Source: a virus
IMG/VR virus record: IMGVR_UViG_3300009120_000006
Span: 1-25,658 of that record
DNA length: 25,658 nt
Direction: 5' to 3' (one strand)
A program made the translations under genes and the position numbers. The notes under the pieces are model-generated. The model ran no database searches. It saw only the letters and a program-made list of their open reading frames with translations, and was not told the DNA's origin. Each line of letters opens with the position of its first letter. Positions within the stretch are counted from its first letter, which is position 1. Below are positions 1-8,480 of the stretch, in pieces.

Positions 1-470
1 ATGGTGAACATGCCAAAGGTGGTAATTGCGGTAATCTCAAGATATACGGAATAACCAGCAGGATTGGCAATTGTTTTCCAAACCATAATGTCGGGAGCGT
101 CAGCAGCAACAGTAGGAACAAGAGCTACGCCTACAGCCGGAGGTAGTCCACCACCATTGATGACGAGATCACCAGAAAGCTCTACGAGTTCGCCAACAAG
201 ATTGTTAAGACGGAAGGCCCTGATGAACTCACCAGGAAGCACACTGTAGTCAGCATAGTTACGGATTTCAGGCTTATCTACGATATTGTGCATTACCCAT
301 ACTTCACCTTGAGCATCAGCAGCAAGAGCAAACGGAGTTTGAACCTCTGCACCAGCAACATCAGTAATACCAAAAATATTGCCATTTACTGTTTCAACAG
401 TAGCAGCTACTCTAGGATTGTCCTGAGCATTCTTTATTGCACTATAGTTCTGAAATTTAAAAAGACCCAT
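1..470 (-). CDS. Phage structural (head) protein, N-terminal part only
   Basis: The gene starts with ATG at 470 and runs off the left edge, so about 156 codons are visible. AAGGAGG stands 8 bases before the ATG, and the gap to the stop of the gene before it (485) is only 14 bases, so it is read in the same leftward operon. The product begins MGLFKFQNYSAIKNAQDN and is rich in Ala, Val and Gly with many beta-branched residues and no signal peptide or membrane segment. Its position directly after the protease/scaffold candidate is where tailed phages place a decoration or major head protein. I do not recognise the family from sequence, so the structural call is from context. Confidence 0.7.
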   Translation of the reverse strand, partial: MGLFKFQNYSAIKNAQDNPRVAATVETVNGNIFGITDVAGAEVQTPFALAADAQGEVWVMHNIVDKPEIRNYADYSVLPGEFIRAFRLNNLVGELVELSGDLVINGGGLPPAVGVALVPTVAADAPDIMVWKTIANPAGYSVYLEITAITTFGMFT

Positions 471-484
471 ATTTCAATTCCTCC

Positions 485-1966
485 TTATTTATTAAATAGA
501 GATTTACCGGCTTCAACATCATCAATCTTCTCTACTTTTGTAGCGAAGAATAGATTGGTGTTCTTATCGGCAGTATTGGTTTCCACTGGCTTAGTAGCAT
601 TAGCCTTAAACTTCTGAACAATCAATTCCGCTTCTGCTTTCTTAAGTCCGTCTAAGTCGCATTTTTCTACATACCCCTTAAGAGATTCAACCTCATTTGC
701 TTCAAAGTTGTTCTTAGGAATCTCTGAATCAAAGTATGCATTCACTTCTGCTTGTTTCTTTTGCGCTTCAATCTTATTAAGTTCTTCCTTATATCCATTG
801 CATTCAACTTCCAATTCATTCTTCTTGTTATTTGCTTCTGTCAATGACTTATTGGCATTAACCAAAAGTTCATTTAATTCAGCAATTTTGTCGTCCTTTT
901 CTGCACCTAAATCGGATAGTTTCTTGCTCAGTTCCGCAATTTTTGCGTTTAATTCCTCAACACCCACTAGACTATTCCCTCCTTCTTTTGGTTTGTCTAT
1001 TGTTTCTTTTATCTTTAATGCATTTACCTCAACGGTAGATGCACCAGAAACCGGACTCCAATTTTCCTCTACTTTGACGATATCACCAATGGTGACTACT
1101 GCATTTTCTACCTTATAGGTAGTCATAAAGTACTCGCCAGGGTCTTTCCAACGACGCATAATTACCTCGCTAGATACTGGGTAGAATTTGTGAATATAAT
1201 ATTCGCTATCGTAGTAGTAGCATCCGTCCGTCTTAATTCCCATTGCAGCGTTGAATGCTCTAGTAACTAGAGTAGCTATATCATCAAAGGAAAGCTTGTT
1301 GATTTCTATTGATGTTTGTTTAACTAAAACCTTCATATCTTGTTTATCACCAGCCTTACCCAAATAAGAATTTAATTCCAACATTAGTGCAGAATCATCA
1401 GCCGGAGTTTGACCAATTATTAAAGCATGACCACTATACTCAAAAACTTGAGGTTTGCGACCATGCTCTTTCCAACCGCCATCATATACAATTTTAGTAT
1501 TACCCTTTGATTGATCTGCACAAATTTCAACGGAACCTTCTACTGGATTGCCTGCATCATGTTCTTCTTGTAGGTATTCTACTAGCTTAGGGAATCGCTG
1601 ATCGTAAACATATCCTATTCCCACAACCGCATCAATGGTTTTCCCATTAACCTCGATGCCTTCAACAATGATGCCTTCTTCAAATGAACCAACAACGAGA
1701 CTGTCTTCAAATATTACCTTATTTTCTTCAACTACCATGTTGCCATGCCCACCATAAGGTATCGTTCTGTCTTCATCTAAGAATTGTGCCACTAATGGCA
1801 TTCCTTTAACCGACTCCAGGTTTTGCTCACAGTAATCCTTAACCCATGTAATGCCGTTTTTGTTATAAAGACTTTCGTCTGTGTGTATCTCATGAAGAAT
1901 CATGCGAATCGGGGTGCGGCCTGACTTGCCCTTTTTCTTAGAGATTTCAATGATAGAATTTTTCAC
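485..1966 (-). CDS. Probable prohead protease fused to a coiled-coil scaffold
   Basis: The product is 493 aa from a GTG start; an in-frame TGA lies just upstream, so no longer form is possible, and AAAGGTGG precedes it by 12 bases. Residues 18-200 look like a compact enzyme-like domain with conserved-looking pieces YGGHGNMVV (71-79), EGSVEI (143-148) and YSGHALIIG (177-185); a Ser/His pair of the kind used by capsid maturation proteases could come from these. Residues 335-410 are a long heptad-like Lys/Glu/Leu coiled coil, as in scaffolding domains, and the tail is short and polar. A protease-scaffold fusion between portal and head gene is a standard layout. The catalytic residues are my inference; the coiled coil and gene order are seen directly. 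Confidence 0.6.
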   Translation of the reverse strand: MKNSIIEISKKKGKSGRTPIRMILHEIHTDESLYNKNGITWVKDYCEQNLESVKGMPLVAQFLDEDRTIPYGGHGNMVVEENKVIFEDSLVVGSFEEGIIVEGIEVNGKTIDAVVGIGYVYDQRFPKLVEYLQEEHDAGNPVEGSVEICADQSKGNTKIVYDGGWKEHGRKPQVFEYSGHALIIGQTPADDSALMLELNSYLGKAGDKQDMKVLVKQTSIEINKLSFDDIATLVTRAFNAAMGIKTDGCYYYDSEYYIHKFYPVSSEVIMRRWKDPGEYFMTTYKVENAVVTIGDIVKVEENWSPVSGASTVEVNALKIKETIDKPKEGGNSLVGVEELNAKIAELSKKLSDLGAEKDDKIAELNELLVNANKSLTEANNKKNELEVECNGYKEELNKIEAQKKQAEVNAYFDSEIPKNNFEANEVESLKGYVEKCDLDGLKKAEAELIVQKFKANATKPVETNTADKNTNLFFATKVEKIDDVEAGKSLFNK

Positions 1967-2004
1967 AAAATATATTCACCACCTTTCAGTGGACTTTATA
2001 AGAT

Positions 2005-2385
2005 TTAAACCAATGTGCCTGTAATCTTAACGCCGTTTACGTATGCTGTCTTACCAAGCGTGATGTGCTCCGCCAAAGCATCAGCATCGGATGTATCAAC
2101 GGCAACACTAGTGCCAGTAATCTTTACACCATTCACATACGCTGTTTTAGTGGGTGCTATGTCACCTGCTACCGCATCTGCGTCAGATGTATATGTTCCT
2201 ACTACTCCCATAATGGTAGTACCAACAGCAATTACCTCTGGTAAAATACCCACTTGATTAAGTACCACAGCAATAAGTTCATTTACATCCACTTGTAATG
2301 CTGCGGCTTCTGTAATCAATGTCTCTAAGTTTTGTCCAATCCGTCTACGATACTCAGCATTATCTTTGCAATATAAATCAGACAT
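2005..2385 (-). CDS. Small phage protein with two KTAYVNGVKITGT repeats
   Basis: The 126-aa product starts with ATG after GGGGGAG. Residues 1-50 are largely helical and begin MSDLYCKDNAEYRRRIG. Residues 66-92 and 98-124 are two copies of one 27-residue module that begins TSDADA and ends KTAYVNGVKITGT. Modules of this kind (DA.A.DI..GKTAYVNG.KITGT) are common in surface-exposed structural proteins of Bacillota phages. In the DNA for the conserved half the two copies differ almost only at third codon positions, so the duplication is old and the protein sequence is being kept. It lies between portal and protease, so a head-associated or displayed protein is likely; no enzyme role is visible. Confidence 0.75.
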   Translation of the reverse strand: MSDLYCKDNAEYRRRIGQNLETLITEAAALQVDVNELIAVVLNQVGILPEVIAVGTTIMGVVGTYTSDADAVAGDIAPTKTAYVNGVKITGTSVAVDTSDADALAEHITLGKTAYVNGVKITGTLV

Positions 2386-2406
2386 TCTAATCTCCCCCTA
2401 TTTAAA

Positions 2407-4017
2407 CTATTTCTTCTGTCCAGGTCGTTGTTGTTTATTACTGCCGTTAGTTCGTTGAGCAACACCTGTGTCTTTCAACTCGCCATCTTGTTTCTTTGGT
2501 CTACCTCCAACATTATCTTCGGGGTTAGTTTTGTCGGCACTATCAGATATAGTGAAGGATGTTGGATGCGGCAGGTATTTTTCATCGAATTTCATTGATT
2601 TTTCGTAATCAAGCAACTTTAAATATGTATTAGAGTCGCCCGAACCAGTAGCGTATAGGTATAATCTTGACCCTCCTGCCAGAGTATAGAGGTCTTTGGC
2701 ATTATTAAACGCTTGTTCCCGATTAAGGATGGATGTTCTTAAATACTTAAATTCAACCCATTCGTCTTCAGGGATCTCAAGAAAATTGTTAATTACCTTG
2801 GTAAATTGCCACTCTATCTGCTCTAACATCTGGAATACTTCTGCTAACATTAGGTCTAAGTTGACTGCCAACGAACTATAACTAGCTCCCTCGCCAGTGC
2901 CATTTAATGCGGCAAGAGCAAGCCCCAAGTCTGTGCTTACAGACTTTAAGTTCTCTTCTGTTAATGTATCCTTCAAAAAAGTACTATCGTTCTCCAACTT
3001 GCCAACTTCAGTACCAGGAGCAAGAACAAGAGTTGTTGTTTGCGATATACGCCTGTTGCCACGTTGCACTGTATTAGTGACCGCACTCTTAAAGTTATCG
3101 TACTGATTCTTTTGCTGATCCTTGTTTAAGGAACATTGTCCCTGCTTTTCGCCTTGTGGTTGTTTGAGCCAACGAATTGTGCCAGAGTTTTCATATAAAT
3201 TACCACGCTGGCTATCTGTATAACTTTCAGCAAACAAAATATCGTTCAAAGCAGATAATCCCAATGGCCTCCCATAAGGTTCATCAATCTGTGAACGATA
3301 TTTATATGCAAATGTTGTTTTTTGGTCTAAGATATACCATCGTTTTTTAGCATCTTTGCGGTATTCATTGTATGCTTTTACAAAATCTACTGGATAGTTT
3401 TTTATTTCTGCAACAAGTCCGTTGTTTTTAAATTGGTCGAAATACATCATATCGAATGCACATACATAATCGCCGTTCATAAAACCGATAAATTTTACAT
3501 AGTCCCTATCCAGTGGCTGGAGCATGGAGTTTGTGTCGATAGCCAGCCCTTCGATTTTGTCTAAGCTATCAACAAATGTAGTGTCTATCTGAGATGTTTT
3601 CTTTTTCGTGTCTCTAAGTATGGCAACGTACATCCCCTCTAAGAGTGCAGCAAGTAATACATCGCGAGTGCTAAGTTTGTGATTCATCTTTCGTGTCAGG
3701 AAGTAGTCGGCCCGTTTAGCACGTTTTTGGGATTTTTTACCGCTGTCAAACGGAATTACTATATGGTCTAGGGTGGGGGATGCCACCATCTTATCTACAG
3801 TTCGTGCATATAAACCATTCAAGTTATACATTCGCTTTGATACACCGCGAATCTGCTTATTGTAGAGCATGGGATGTTGTATATATGTTTTAATATGCTC
3901 CTCAGAAATATCACCAAAAGATAGCATGTCGCTACCAAAGCCGAAGGTGCTAAACATTGTGCTGTTGATTTCTACTGGGTGGGATGTTTGTTCTATGTTT
4001 TGAGTTGTAGTGTCCAC
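2407..4017 (-). CDS. Phage portal protein
   Basis: The 536-aa product starts with GTG six bases after AAAGGAGG. It follows the large terminase by 18 bases and is of normal portal length. Portal-like traits are the segment EPYGRPLGLSALNDILFAES near residues 246-265 (the stem/crown junction usually carries a PYG.s.L pattern), the Gly/Ser-rich NGTGEGASYSSLAVN around 372-386, a following long amphipathic helix (387-415), and a disordered Lys/Gln/Pro tail with GGRPKKQDG that is typical of portal C-termini. It would form the dodecameric DNA channel of the capsid and dock the terminase. I assign it by these patterns and position, not by a database match. Confidence 0.85.
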   Translation of the reverse strand: MDTTTQNIEQTSHPVEINSTMFSTFGFGSDMLSFGDISEEHIKTYIQHPMLYNKQIRGVSKRMYNLNGLYARTVDKMVASPTLDHIVIPFDSGKKSQKRAKRADYFLTRKMNHKLSTRDVLLAALLEGMYVAILRDTKKKTSQIDTTFVDSLDKIEGLAIDTNSMLQPLDRDYVKFIGFMNGDYVCAFDMMYFDQFKNNGLVAEIKNYPVDFVKAYNEYRKDAKKRWYILDQKTTFAYKYRSQIDEPYGRPLGLSALNDILFAESYTDSQRGNLYENSGTIRWLKQPQGEKQGQCSLNKDQQKNQYDNFKSAVTNTVQRGNRRISQTTTLVLAPGTEVGKLENDSTFLKDTLTEENLKSVSTDLGLALAALNGTGEGASYSSLAVNLDLMLAEVFQMLEQIEWQFTKVINNFLEIPEDEWVEFKYLRTSILNREQAFNNAKDLYTLAGGSRLYLYATGSGDSNTYLKLLDYEKSMKFDEKYLPHPTSFTISDSADKTNPEDNVGGRPKKQDGELKDTGVAQRTNGSNKQQRPGQKK

Positions 4018-4035
4018 ATTTAACCTCCTTTCTAT

Positions 4036-5688
4036 TTAGGAGTGGGTGAATACGAAGTCGTAGTCATCATCAGATTCTTGTCCTTCAAGAAACTGAGCAA
4101 TATAAAAAAGAGCATATACCAAAGCAGAGTATCTATCTTTATCTACTCGCTTTACTACTTGCTCCACTGTTACAGATGCGCTATTTTGTGTTTTCTTAAG
4201 TTTTAGATTCGCCACCTCGTCTATCAAAACTTGTGTTTGAACACATATGGTCTCCACCGCTTCTTCATCTACACCCTTTGGGATATTCTCTTTTATCTCA
4301 TCAAACGAGCGCACAAGTTTCAATTTGTTAGATTCAACGAAGTTAATAAACGTCCTTATGATATCTCCGTTTATACCCTGAGACTTTAAAACATATACAA
4401 ATGGGGGCGCGTCTTTGACTTTGGGCTTATCTTCCGTGTTGATAGTAGCGAAGCAACCCAATTCTTGATTAGTTTCATAGTCAGTTACATCCTCTAAAAG
4501 TTTTTCCACCAATCCCTGGCCTATTGTATTTCCGTCCACGACAATAGCCTTGACTCTTGATTTACTAACATCTAAATCTCCGCCATACTGATAAAAGACT
4601 CTTTTTACTACAATAGATTGTTCTTCATAATTCAGTCCATTGGGCGGAGTAATAATGTTTACTACATGAACCTGACGAATGACACCTGCTTGGTTTCTGA
4701 TGATCTTAAGAACTACGATGGCAGTTTTATTATTGTTTTCAGTGTTACTTCTTGCGACATCTACACCTATTACGTACTCAACCATTTCGTTGTGTCCACG
4801 CTTGTCTTTGGGACATTCTAATTCCGGCGATGGTAAACTCCTTGCCTTGATTAGCTTGGATATATTAATCAAACCGCCGTCACTCACGCCCACCCAATCA
4901 CAAAGATAATTCTGCCTAAAACGGATAATATTGGTTTTTCTTGCTTTGTCTATAACTGATTTCTTCTGTCTGCCAAAATGAACTGGTATAAACCAGTCCG
5001 AACCAAAAACAAATCCTCCGCGCAAATCCACCATATCACGAAGAATACTGATTATTTTTTCATACTCATCACTATTCTTATAGCCAGATGTACTATACCG
5101 ATTTATTTGCGAGTTTAATTCTTGAGGATCAATTTCTCCGCTCATCGTTGTTCTTGGAATGTTAAAAATTGGTTCTATACAATCATCGTAGGTGTCTTTG
5201 TCAATTAAGGCAGATTCTTCCAATCCGCCTCTGCGCCTTCTGAGACCTTTGCTTTGCGGACTATTAGCTAAGTTATCAATTACGCTTCCCGAAATAAATT
5301 CCACACGCCCTTGATCTTTAGAGAAATTAGCCGTGCGTATGTTTTCTGCAAAAGATGGATAGAATCGAAGAATTTCATCATGTTTATCTTTCCAAATTTT
5401 AACCGCACTCTCTTTTGTAGATGCTGTAATAGAGGTGGTTATGTTCGGAAAGCAACATGCAGTATGATATTGATTCATAATGTGGAGCAATGTTTTAGAA
5501 ATACCACGAGGAGCACAAAAATAATTTTCTGGAAATCTAGAAAGTAATCGAATCATCACCCTTTGATGTAAATCAAAGGTTAATCCGCCTGTTTCAGGCT
5601 TATACAAATCCCAGAAGATATCCGGCATCCAACGCAGAAAAGAGCATAATTCTGCAAATTCTTTTATATGTCTAGTGATCGTTCTCAT
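4036..5688 (-). CDS. terL: Terminase large subunit (DNA-packaging ATPase/nuclease)
   Basis: With ATG at 5688 the product is 550 aa. The open frame continues 41 codons further, but that part only duplicates the end of the preceding gene in another frame, so I use the start that overlaps it by 17 bases. The ATPase domain has a Walker A variant APRGISKT (59-66), a Walker B-like stretch GGLEESA (154-160) with tandem Glu, and a following STSGYK motif (199-204) that fits the coupling motif. The nuclease domain has the three acidic positions of the RNase H fold: IGVDVARS (D310), IVVDGNTIG (D385) and VDKDRYSAL (D516/D518). It would cut concatemers and drive DNA into the prohead through the portal encoded next door. 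Confidence 0.93.
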   Translation of the reverse strand: MRTITRHIKEFAELCSFLRWMPDIFWDLYKPETGGLTFDLHQRVMIRLLSRFPENYFCAPRGISKTLLHIMNQYHTACCFPNITTSITASTKESAVKIWKDKHDEILRFYPSFAENIRTANFSKDQGRVEFISGSVIDNLANSPQSKGLRRRRGGLEESALIDKDTYDDCIEPIFNIPRTTMSGEIDPQELNSQINRYSTSGYKNSDEYEKIISILRDMVDLRGGFVFGSDWFIPVHFGRQKKSVIDKARKTNIIRFRQNYLCDWVGVSDGGLINISKLIKARSLPSPELECPKDKRGHNEMVEYVIGVDVARSNTENNNKTAIVVLKIIRNQAGVIRQVHVVNIITPPNGLNYEEQSIVVKRVFYQYGGDLDVSKSRVKAIVVDGNTIGQGLVEKLLEDVTDYETNQELGCFATINTEDKPKVKDAPPFVYVLKSQGINGDIIRTFINFVESNKLKLVRSFDEIKENIPKGVDEEAVETICVQTQVLIDEVANLKLKKTQNSASVTVEQVVKRVDKDRYSALVYALFYIAQFLEGQESDDDYDFVFTHS

Positions 5689-6712
5689 AAATAGGCTCTT
5701 TATATACTTCTCCCAGATCGCGAAAAACATTATTGCGTTTGATTTTTTCTTTTTCGACCATATCTGGAGCATACCCCTGTTGAGTGAAATATTCCGTAAG
5801 CATATCATCATAAAACCGCCATATGTCCTTATAAGCGATCCTGGGCTTATCTTCTAATCTTCTGGCGTAATTTATAATACACCATATAATTAAATCGGCA
5901 TCATCATACGGCTGTTCTTTTAGCTTTGGTAAAATCGGAATTATTCCAACCTCGGTCTCTACCGCCTCAAATAACTGAGGGAGTAAATCTACACCTCCAC
6001 TTATGTCTGACTTCGACAACTGCGAAACATTAATCTTTGCTGCCGTTGCTGCATCTTTAGCCATAGTTGCCCAATCTTTTGCTTCTTTAACCAGGCCGTT
6101 TGCTGTAGCCAATTCTTCTTTAACCCTAAATCTTATATAAGTTATTAAGCCCTCAATATGGAATGATGTTTTTTCTCCATAATTGTTTATCAGCTTATTC
6201 CACTTTTTCTCGAAATAATAATATTCTTGGTCAGTATACCCCACTCCCCACTTATCAATTATCTTGTCTGTTACTACAAACGTGTCTATACTATCCAACG
6301 ATGATTGCGGTGTCTCTGAACGGGTAGTTTCTATGTCGCCTTCATCAAATTGTGTATCAAAAACAGAATCGGCCCAACCCATACTTCTATACTGCTTCAT
6401 TGCTATATTTTTCATATATGTACCAAACGCATCTCGATTGCTCATAGATGTAGAAGTATTCCATATGTCTAGAATGAATGGTCTATCCAATAGTTGTAGC
6501 GTTTTCTTCAGCTTTACTAAATCAACGTTGCCACGTTCGTCCGTTATCATCTTTTTCAGACATGGTTTACAATACGGAAGACATCCCGTTTGATGAACTG
6601 GATTAAAACTCTTATAAAACTGAGATGAATCACGTTCCTTACCACATGCAGCACACGACACCCCTGGAAGGGGAATCTTTGGTTTGTTACTGTTTGAGCT
6701 AATCCGATGCAA
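5672..6712 (-). CDS. Zinc-finger protein before TerL, terminase small subunit candidate
   Basis: The 346-aa product starts with TTG at 6712, inside the last codons of the homing endonuclease gene (14-base overlap), and its best Shine-Dalgarno (GGAGG, 12 bases upstream) is also inside that gene. Residues 20-51 hold four cysteines spaced C-x2-C-x24-C-x2-C. The middle (100-180) is acidic and aromatic, residues 185-230 form an Ala/Lys-rich helix, and the end is helical and charged. Position directly before and overlapping terL argues for the DNA-recognition subunit of the terminase. It is longer than classical small subunits (about 150-200 aa), and I see no clear HTH, so the role is contextual. 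Confidence 0.6.
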   Translation of the reverse strand: MHRISSNSNKPKIPLPGVSCAACGKERDSSQFYKSFNPVHQTGCLPYCKPCLKKMITDERGNVDLVKLKKTLQLLDRPFILDIWNTSTSMSNRDAFGTYMKNIAMKQYRSMGWADSVFDTQFDEGDIETTRSETPQSSLDSIDTFVVTDKIIDKWGVGYTDQEYYYFEKKWNKLINNYGEKTSFHIEGLITYIRFRVKEELATANGLVKEAKDWATMAKDAATAAKINVSQLSKSDISGGVDLLPQLFEAVETEVGIIPILPKLKEQPYDDADLIIWCIINYARRLEDKPRIAYKDIWRFYDDMLTEYFTQQGYAPDMVEKEKIKRNNVFRDLGEVYKEPIYENDH

Positions 6713-7613
6713 TCAACTCTTCTCCCTCCACAAATCTCCATTTAAAACCACCCGCAGTATTTTGAATTCCACAACATACGGAATGAATATTCCATATACC
6801 AGTCTCTTTGCGCGCCTTCTGTGAACTTTCCCACCGCCGTATGACATTGCCATTAAGGTCACACTGATATACTGGCCTTTTATTTAGTTTCACCGTATTA
6901 TGAACAAATGTTCCACTATAGTAATCGGATTTACGCACCCACACATACCCTTTATAACTTTGAATATGTCCATTAAGACATCTATTTATATTACATGCCT
7001 TATAACCAATTTGTCTTTGCACTTCATGTGCACTCAACCATTCCGAGACAAATGAGCCATTGGGGGCAAGTTGAACTATCTCTATATTGTTAATCCTTTT
7101 TAATTTATCTTTTGTTTCTTCGGATGTTTTTCTACCCAAAGCATTTCCAGCAGTGGGATTTAAATTATAACCCTTAGTCTTATCGCAAACGCCAAGGTTA
7201 TTTATCCAATGCTGTTCTCTTTTAACTAGCATCTTTTTATCAGGAATAAATTCTAGAACTATAAACTTAAAAGCATCTTCGCCATGTTTATTGTAAGCAT
7301 TTTGTAAATATACGTTTTCGTGATTGTTATTTCGTAGCATACTCATATGTGCACACCATCTAGTAAAAATGTCTTTTGCACTACCCACATAAGATTTATT
7401 AGATTTGCAGTTTCTGATTTCATATACGCCGTGCTTTTTATAAATATCTTCCCAAAAATAATCAAAAGTTTGTTTCTTAGAAAAGAATTCCGTACCACAA
7501 TCACATTTCTTACATGCACTTCTGAACCCATTTTTCCTCGATTTATCCATAAAGAAATAATCAGATGTAAGCGGATATTCGTTGCCACATTTGCTACACT
7601 TCTTTGAATTCAT
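6699..7613 (-). CDS. GIY-YIG homing endonuclease with NUMOD repeats
   Basis: The 304-aa product has four parts. Residues 6-37 form a zinc finger C-x2-C-x24-C-x2-C. Residues 60-145 are a GIY-YIG nuclease with GVYEI (62-66), SYVGSAKD (74-81), the catalytic Arg of FTRWCAH (R85) and the catalytic Glu of KREQHWI (E133). Residues 152-175 carry a NUMOD3-type helix (GRKTSEETKDKLKR). Two NUMOD1-like DNA-binding repeats follow (177-228 and 246-295), each with the pattern G-x-hydrophobic ... W-x-S ... I-x-x-C ... G-x-x-W. This is the I-TevI/I-BmoI type of free-standing selfish endonuclease. It is inserted between a structural gene and the terminase genes, and the terminase reading now starts inside its 3' end. 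Confidence 0.93.
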   Translation of the reverse strand: MNSKKCSKCGNEYPLTSDYFFMDKSRKNGFRSACKKCDCGTEFFSKKQTFDYFWEDIYKKHGVYEIRNCKSNKSYVGSAKDIFTRWCAHMSMLRNNNHENVYLQNAYNKHGEDAFKFIVLEFIPDKKMLVKREQHWINNLGVCDKTKGYNLNPTAGNALGRKTSEETKDKLKRINNIEIVQLAPNGSFVSEWLSAHEVQRQIGYKACNINRCLNGHIQSYKGYVWVRKSDYYSGTFVHNTVKLNKRPVYQCDLNGNVIRRWESSQKARKETGIWNIHSVCCGIQNTAGGFKWRFVEGEELIASD

Positions 7614-7654
7614 TTAAACCACTTCCCTTTTCTTATTCCCTTTCAAATAAATAA

Positions 7655-7723
7655 AGAAGGCAGGGGTGGCGAAAGGGAAACCACCCCCCACACATCGGGC
7701 AGCTACCCCCAATGTGACCTTCT
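7655..7723 (-). terminator. Three-way-junction RNA or elaborate terminator before the endonuclease gene
   Basis: Three nested inverted repeats can form together: outer arms AGAAGG (7655-7660) and CCTTCT (7718-7723), an inner hairpin GGGGTGG (7663-7669) with CCACCCC (7681-7687), and a second inner hairpin CACAT (7691-7695) with ATGTG (7712-7716) that also holds GGG/CCC. Read leftward, the outer right arm is followed by TTTATTTATTT, so it could end the transcript of the structural gene upstream. The two-branched shape is more than a simple terminator needs. Confidence 0.55.
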
Positions 7724-7760
7724 CTTAAAAAACTCTATTCTCTTATTTACTACCTACTAA

Positions 7761-7870
7761 CTACACCTCATACCAAAATAATCTTAGAAAATACTGGCAT
7801 TGTGCAGCAGATAGATTACTAAACTTTGCTACATAACTTCCGCCTGGGGGAATGATCCATTCAATCAACT
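7761..7870 (-). pseudogene. Displaced C-terminus of the structural gene at 7865-8299
   Basis: In the frame one base back from the gene upstream, codons continue without a stop to TAG at 7761-7763 and encode LIEWIIPPGGSYVAKFSN, then 16 more residues ending RLFWYEV. A closing W..pPg..Y...f.N.S ... WYE is the normal end of the phage structural family to which the upstream gene seems to belong. Adding one A to the run in CAACAAATC (near 7868-7876) would join the two parts. No X-XXY-YYZ slippery site is present, so a one-base deletion or an assembly error is more likely than programmed frameshifting. Confidence 0.65.
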
Positions 7871-8299
7871 GATTTGTTGGCTTGCGGTATTTGCCTGTGT
7901 ACTTTGTGGATAAACTACAAATGTAGCTTGATTAGTGCTACCCCTATTAACATTCAGACTTGGCAGCGACACAACTTCTTGTAAGTTTGTTAATTCGGCA
8001 TCCTCAATAAACTCAATTAAGAATGTAGCATCTAATCCACTATCAACCATCTTACCATCAAAATGCGGTGGCTGTACGTGTATATATTTATCGCTCGTAT
8101 TCTTACCATAAAAATAAAACACGCTTCCATTACCTATTGTGTCATAAAAGTCCATATAGTAAGCCTTGCCAGCATGAATCGCAGCGTGTTTAGTTTCAAT
8201 GGATTCAAGTCCACCTGTAAACTTGTCAACTCGCACATTCTTTGCTTTGCCATCAAATGTAGCACCAACCATCTGTCCTATGTGTTGTGGATACTCCAT
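7865..8299 (-). CDS. Phage structural protein, frame broken near its end
   Basis: The start is ATG at 8299, seven bases after GGAGG. An in-frame hydrophobic extension upstream lacks a ribosome site and overlaps another small gene, so I exclude it. The 144-aa product begins MEYPQHIGQMVGATFDG and contains ETKHAAIHAGKAYYMDF (about 35-51) and SLPSLNVNRGSTNQATFVV, matching the layout of a widespread small phage structural family (H..iH.Gk.y ... N.NR.s ... W..pPg..Y ... WYE). The usual closing part is missing from this frame and lies in the -1 frame down to 7761. Its role in the particle is unknown; members are commonly annotated as head-tail or decoration proteins. Confidence 0.7.
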   Translation of the reverse strand: MEYPQHIGQMVGATFDGKAKNVRVDKFTGGLESIETKHAAIHAGKAYYMDFYDTIGNGSVFYFYGKNTSDKYIHVQPPHFDGKMVDSGLDATFLIEFIEDAELTNLQEVVSLPSLNVNRGSTNQATFVVYPQSTQANTASQQIS

Positions 8300-8354
8300 T
8301 ACTTCGCCTCCAAACAAAAATCCCGTTTCACAAACTAAACACCCATATAAAAGA

Positions 8355-8372
8355 GTTGTTTCCTTAAACAAC
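8355..8372 (-). terminator. Hairpin at the stop of the 38-aa gene
   Basis: GTTGTTT and AAACAAC pair around a four-base loop; read leftward the stem includes the TAA stop of the small membrane gene and is followed by TCTTTTATAT. The stem is A/T-rich, so a weak terminator or an attenuator of the structural gene 56 bases further on is possible. Confidence 0.35.
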
Positions 8373-8480
8373 AGGATCAAAAAAACAACTAACCCAAAAC
8401 CATATATGCACACCATACTTAAACCAAGTAGGTATTGCAGACACAACTAGCACCCCAACAACCCACCATGGTAAGTACAT
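8364..8480 (-). CDS. 38-aa tryptophan-rich membrane peptide
   Basis: ATG at 8480 lies six bases after GGAGG, and 38 codons follow to TAA at 8364-8366. The product begins MYLPWWVVGVLVVSAIP and is almost wholly hydrophobic with five tryptophans, consistent with one or two membrane-spanning helices; there are only one Lys and one Asp. It is too short for routine gene finding, but the ribosome site and lack of any other gene here support it. It is the first reading frame after the large gene-free block upstream. A holin-like or membrane-anchoring role is possible, but nothing in the sequence decides it. Confidence 0.6.
   Translation of the reverse strand: MYLPWWVVGVLVVSAIPTWFKYGVHIWFWVSCFFDPVV

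Noticed and set aside
5689-5811. 41-codon extension of the large terminase
   Set aside because: It lies entirely over the end of the terminase-side gene in another frame, while ATG at 5688 gives the usual short overlap.
7865-7880. Programmed -1 frameshifting
   Set aside because: No X-XXY-YYZ heptamer and no stable downstream stem at the shift; a one-base indel explains it better.
8300-8446. Hydrophobic N-terminal extension of the structural gene
   Set aside because: It needs a TTG without a ribosome site and overlaps the 38-aa gene and a hairpin; ATG at 8299 has GGAGG seven bases upstream.
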